This document shows, in pieces, positions 61,440-64,000 of a DNA stretch of 64,000 nucleotides. This stretch comes from an uncultured Modestobacter sp. (GTDB taxonomy: Bacteria > Actinomycetota > Actinomycetes > Mycobacteriales > Geodermatophilaceae), in the NCBI RefSeq assembly GCF_947486615.1, contig NZ_CANKUD010000002.1, positions 248,001 through 312,000 of the forward strand, read 5' to 3'. Under the pieces are notes generated by a model that saw nothing but the letters and a program-made list of their open reading frames with translations, was not told the DNA's origin and searched no databases. Every line of letters begins with the position of its first letter. The stretch's first letter is position 1. The translations under genes were made by a program, and so were the position numbers.

Positions 61440-63074
61440 TCAGTACGAGCGCGCGGGGCGCGACGGGCGGCCGCCGGAGCGCCCGTCGCTGGAGCCGCGG
61501 TAGCCACCGGTGCGTCGGTCGCCGCCACCGGAACGGTCCCGATCGCCGTAGGAGCGCTCGCCCGAGGGGCGGTCTCCGTACGAGCGGTCGCGGTCGCCCG
61601 AGGGGCGGCCACCGGCACTGCGATCCCGATCGCCGTAGGAGCGCTCGCCCGAGGGACGGTCTCCGTACGTGCGCTCGCGGTCGCCGGAGGGACGGCGCGG
61701 GCCGCCGCGGTAGCCACCGGGCCGCTCGCCCGAGGGGCGACGCCCGCCCGAGCTGCCGGCCGGACGGCGCGACTCGCGCACCGGCCGGACGATCGGCTCG
61801 ACGAACGTGCCACCGGCGACGAGGTCGGTGATCGCGGCGTCGCCCGGACGGATCCGGGTGACCTGCGGGTCGACCTTGGCCTGGCGGAACCGGCGCTTGG
61901 ACTGCCCCACCTGGTCGGGCAGCAGCAGCGAGACCACGACACCGGCGGCACCGGCGCGCGCGGTGCGGCCGGAGCGGTGCAGGTAGGTCTTGTGGTCTGC
62001 CGGCGGGTCGTAGTGCAGCACCAGCGAGACGTCGTCGACGTGGATCCCGCGGGCGGCCACGTCGGTGGCCACCAGCACCGGGCTGCGGGCGTCGGTGAAC
62101 GCCTCCAGCGCGCGGCGGCGGGCCGACTGCGGCAGCCCACCGTGGATCGCCTCGGCGGAGATGCCGACGTGCTGCAGGTTGTCGGCCAGCCGGTCGGCGC
62201 CGTGCTGGGTGCGCACGAAGATGATGATCCGGCCCGGGCGGGCGGCCATCGCCTCGGTGACCTTCAGCTTGTCCGGGAAGGACACGCTGTAGGCCAGGTG
62301 CTCGGCCTGCGGACCGGAGTCGGCGGCCTTGACCACCTCGTGCCGGGCCGGGTCCTTGAGGTAGCGCCGGACCAGGGTGTCGACCTCGCCGTCCAGGGTG
62401 GCCGAGAACAGCAGCCGCTGGGCGTCGGGGCGGGTCTGGTCGAGCAGCTCCTTGACCACCGGCAGGAAGCCGAGGTCGGACATGAAGTCGGCCTCGTCGA
62501 TGATCGAGACGACCACCTCCGACAGCGTCGTCTCGCCCTGGTTGATCAGGTCCTGCAGCCGCCCGGGGGTGGCGATGAGCACGTCGACGCCGCGACGCAG
62601 CTGCTGGATCTGGCGGTACATCGAGGCACCGCCGTACACGGCGGCCAGCTGGACGCCGATGGACTGGCCGAGGGGGGCCAGGTTGTCGTGCACCTGCTGG
62701 GCCAGCTCGCGGGTCGGCACCAGGATCAGGCCGCGCGGCGCGCGGCGACCCTGCTGCACGTCCGCGCCGATGCGGGCCAGCAGCGGCAGGCCGAAGGCCA
62801 GGGTCTTGCCCGAGCCGGTGGCCGCCTTGCCGAGCACGTCGCGCCCGGCGAGGGCGTCCGGCAGCGCGGAGGTCTGGATGGCGAACGGGTGGCGGATGCC
62901 CTTGCGCTCGAGCGCGGTGACCAGCGGCTGGGGCAGGCCCAGCTGGGCGAAGGTCGGGCCGGTCGGCTCGGGGGCGACCTCGGCCGCGGGGGCCTCGATC
63001 TCGACGACGGCCTCGGGGGCGGTCGGGTCGTTCTGGGGGGTGTGCTGGGTGTCGACAGAGTCGAACGAGGACAA
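61440..63074 (-). CDS. DEAD-box RNA helicase with RG-rich C-terminal repeats
   Basis: The ~544-residue helicase has the Q motif (IRHPFAIQTSALPDALAG), motif I AATGSGKT, Ia PTRELAQQ, the DEAD box in variant form DEAD(F) within IIDEADFMSDLG, SAT, and RSGRTARAG. The C-terminal ~120 residues are Arg/Gly/Ser/Asp repeats (SGERSYGDRDRS and similar) that likely bind RNA. TTG 63074 was chosen because GGAG lies about 10 bases upstream and the protein then begins LSSFDSVDTQHTP; a frame from GTG 63230 is also open. Such helicases remodel RNA, often in the cold. It converges with the acidic-protein gene on a strong terminator. Confidence 0.93.
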   Translation of the reverse strand: MSSFDSVDTQHTPQNDPTAPEAVVEIEAPAAEVAPEPTGPTFAQLGLPQPLVTALERKGIRHPFAIQTSALPDALAGRDVLGKAATGSGKTLAFGLPLLARIGADVQQGRRAPRGLILVPTRELAQQVHDNLAPLGQSIGVQLAAVYGGASMYRQIQQLRRGVDVLIATPGRLQDLINQGETTLSEVVVSIIDEADFMSDLGFLPVVKELLDQTRPDAQRLLFSATLDGEVDTLVRRYLKDPARHEVVKAADSGPQAEHLAYSVSFPDKLKVTEAMAARPGRIIIFVRTQHGADRLADNLQHVGISAEAIHGGLPQSARRRALEAFTDARSPVLVATDVAARGIHVDDVSLVLHYDPPADHKTYLHRSGRTARAGAAGVVVSLLLPDQVGQSKRRFRQAKVDPQVTRIRPGDAAITDLVAGGTFVEPIVRPVRESRRPAGSSGGRRPSGERPGGYRGGPRRPSGDRERTYGDRPSGERSYGDRDRSAGGRPSGDRDRSYGDRPSGERSYGDRDRSGGGDRRTGGYRGSSDGRSGGRPSRPARSY

Positions 63075-63409
63075 GCGGGAACTCCGATACAGATCGGTGC
63101 GCGTCCCGTGGTGATGCTGATCGCCGGGGTGCCCGGCGTCCACACTGGTGATCGCGGCCGTCTTCTGTGACGCGTGATCTGCACGGATGCGCTGTGCCCG
63201 GACAGGACCGTCCGGGAGGATGACCGGCACGCGCCGGTCACGTCAGGTTAGCAGCGCAGCGCCCGGATTGATTCCCGTGTGATCAGGCTCCCTCGCCGGA
63301 GCCCGCCGCGAGTGGGAGGACCCCGTCCTCCTCACCCCTCGCGAGCTCGGGGCGAGCCTCTGGACGGGGCCGCGGGCGAGGAGGTCCGTCGACGGCTCGC
63401 CCGGGGGCG
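63075..63409 (-). other. Intergenic region between add and the DEAD-box gene: leader, palindrome and hairpin element
   Basis: The 335 bp hold no supported gene. Nearest the helicase is a probable untranslated leader or alternative N-terminus. At 63221-63240 there is a palindrome with arms TGACCGGC/GCCGGTCA and an ACGC loop. At 63319-63371 lies copy C of the hairpin element (arms 63321-63328 and 63362-63369), just after the add stop, where it could terminate transcription. Confidence 0.6.
63319..63371 (-). repeat. Hairpin repeat element, copy C
   Basis: Arms CCCCGTCC (63321-63328) and GGACGGGG (63362-63369) with an internal CTCGC/GCGAG pairing. Its reverse complement closely matches 59584-59640 and it lies 38 bp past the add stop. 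Confidence 0.75.
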
Positions 63410-64000
63410 TCAGCGGCCCGCGCGGAGGGCGTCGTAGGCCGGGCGGACGACGTCCGTGGCGATCCGGGCGCGCACCGCGTCGTCGGCGAACCCGGCCCGC
63501 AGCGCACGCTCGGTCACGGTCTGGACGTCGTCCCAGGTCCACCCGAAGGTGCGCGCCACGTCGGTGACCTCGCTGGTCACCGACACCCCGCTCATCAGCC
63601 GGTTGTCGGTGTTCAGCGTGACAGCGAAGCCGGCCCGGTGCAGCCGGTCGACCGGGTGGTCGGCGAGCGACGGGTACGCGCCGGTCTGCACGTTGGACGA
63701 CGGCGCGACCTCCAGCACCACCTGCTCGTCGCGCACCCGCTCGGCGAGCTCCCCCAGCGGCCCGTCGACCGGCACCTCGTCGGCGATCCGCACGCCGTGG
63801 CCCAGCCGCTCGGCCCCGGCGCCGTCCAGCGCCGCGCGGATCGAGGCGATGCCGGCGGCCTCACCGGCGTGGATCGTCCGGTGCGCCTCCGCGCGGTCGA
63901 GCAGCTCGATCGCCGCCGGGACGCGGTCCGGCGGGAAGCCGTCCTCCGGCCCGGCCAGGTCGAAGCCGACCACCCCGGCGTCCCGGTGGCGCACCACCTG
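63410..64000 (-). CDS. add: Adenosine deaminase, partial (N-terminus beyond window)
   Basis: The visible 196 residues are the C-terminal half of the TIM-barrel enzyme: VVGFDLAGPEDGFPP, TIHAGEAAG (catalytic Glu), RLGHGVRIADE, EVAPSSNVQTGAY and LNTDNRLMSGVSVTSE with the zinc-binding Asp. The frame is open to the right edge. It deaminates adenosine or deoxyadenosine to inosine, feeding PNP. It matches Rv3313c at the end of the syntenic block. Confidence 0.95.
   Translation of the reverse strand, partial: QVVRHRDAGVVGFDLAGPEDGFPPDRVPAAIELLDRAEAHRTIHAGEAAGIASIRAALDGAGAERLGHGVRIADEVPVDGPLGELAERVRDEQVVLEVAPSSNVQTGAYPSLADHPVDRLHRAGFAVTLNTDNRLMSGVSVTSEVTDVARTFGWTWDDVQTVTERALRAGFADDAVRARIATDVVRPAYDALRAGR

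Noticed and set aside
59373-63170. 1265-residue plus-strand open frame
   Set aside because: It runs across the acidic-protein gene in another frame, through a strong terminator hairpin and antisense to the helicase; composition is that of frame-shadow sequence.
1-64000. Search for tRNA/rRNA genes, transposases, integrases or phage genes
   Set aside because: None was recognised in intergenic regions or among translated frames; only small repeats and the accA duplicate hint at past rearrangement.

Overview
This window is chromosomal DNA from a very GC-rich actinobacterium. The protein repertoire, pervasive GTGA/ATGA start-stop overlaps, many leaderless-looking GTG starts and the gene order all fit a Geodermatophilaceae-like genus (Blastococcus, Geodermatophilus or Modestobacter); the genus is inference. 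From remembered knowledge, most of the backbone follows the order of the Mycobacterium tuberculosis Rv3266c to Rv3313c region: rmlD, LCP protein, TIGR03089, fadE25, purE, purK, gtrA-like, PH-domain protein, birA, accD, accE, maf, accA, lpdA, M20 amidohydrolase, deoD, pmmB, upp, add. No tRNA, rRNA, CRISPR array, prophage or insertion sequence was seen.

Layout. 1-4148: polysaccharide export and glycosylation (GT2, Wzt/Wzm ABC exporter, GT4). 4162-10109: three secreted or membrane-anchored envelope proteins, two of them putative peptidoglycan hydrolases with five copies each of a ~108-residue repeat. 10283-14652: rmlD/rmlB, an LCP envelope transferase and a TIGR03089 protein. 14693-16978: a two-subunit CoA-transferase coupled to a DUF1028 protein. 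16982-20692: GDSL lipoprotein, acyl-CoA dehydrogenase, purE and purK. 20707-24298: DUF2142 membrane protein, GT2 and GtrA. 24365-28470: sbcC/sbcD. 28567-34260: PH protein, birA, and the acyl-CoA carboxylase operon accD-accE-maf-accA. 34409-38755: a non-syntenic island with an acyltransferase, a broken duplicate of the accA 3' end that still encodes a biotinyl domain, and a repeat-bearing zinc metalloprotease. 38908-48061: lpdA, then ybdK, M20, mutA, mutB, meaB. 48136-64000: nucleoside salvage (punA, an SDR, pmmB, upp, deoC, add) with aldehyde dehydrogenases, three DUF805 proteins, a GNAT protein, a conserved acidic protein and a DEAD-box helicase.

How it fits together. BirA biotinylates AccA; AccD/AccE/AccA make methylmalonyl-CoA or malonyl-CoA; MutAB with MeaB interconvert methylmalonyl-CoA and succinyl-CoA; FadE and ScoAB feed acyl-CoA metabolism. 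PNP, the phosphohexo/pentomutase, DeoC, ALDH, Upp and Add form a nucleoside and deoxyribose salvage and breakdown set. The envelope genes export and attach rhamnose-containing polysaccharide and remodel peptidoglycan.

The most interesting signals are: (i) a 20-bp gap between the birA and accD start codons holding overlapping, oppositely oriented -10 elements; (ii) the accA 3' duplication beside an apparently inserted acyltransferase; (iii) a dispersed hairpin element at gene 3' ends with a compensated stem change, one copy being translated as a protein tail; (iv) twin palindromes translated as an extra MutA tail; (v) a shared repeat module in three envelope proteins; and (vi) a split ALDH16-like enzyme.
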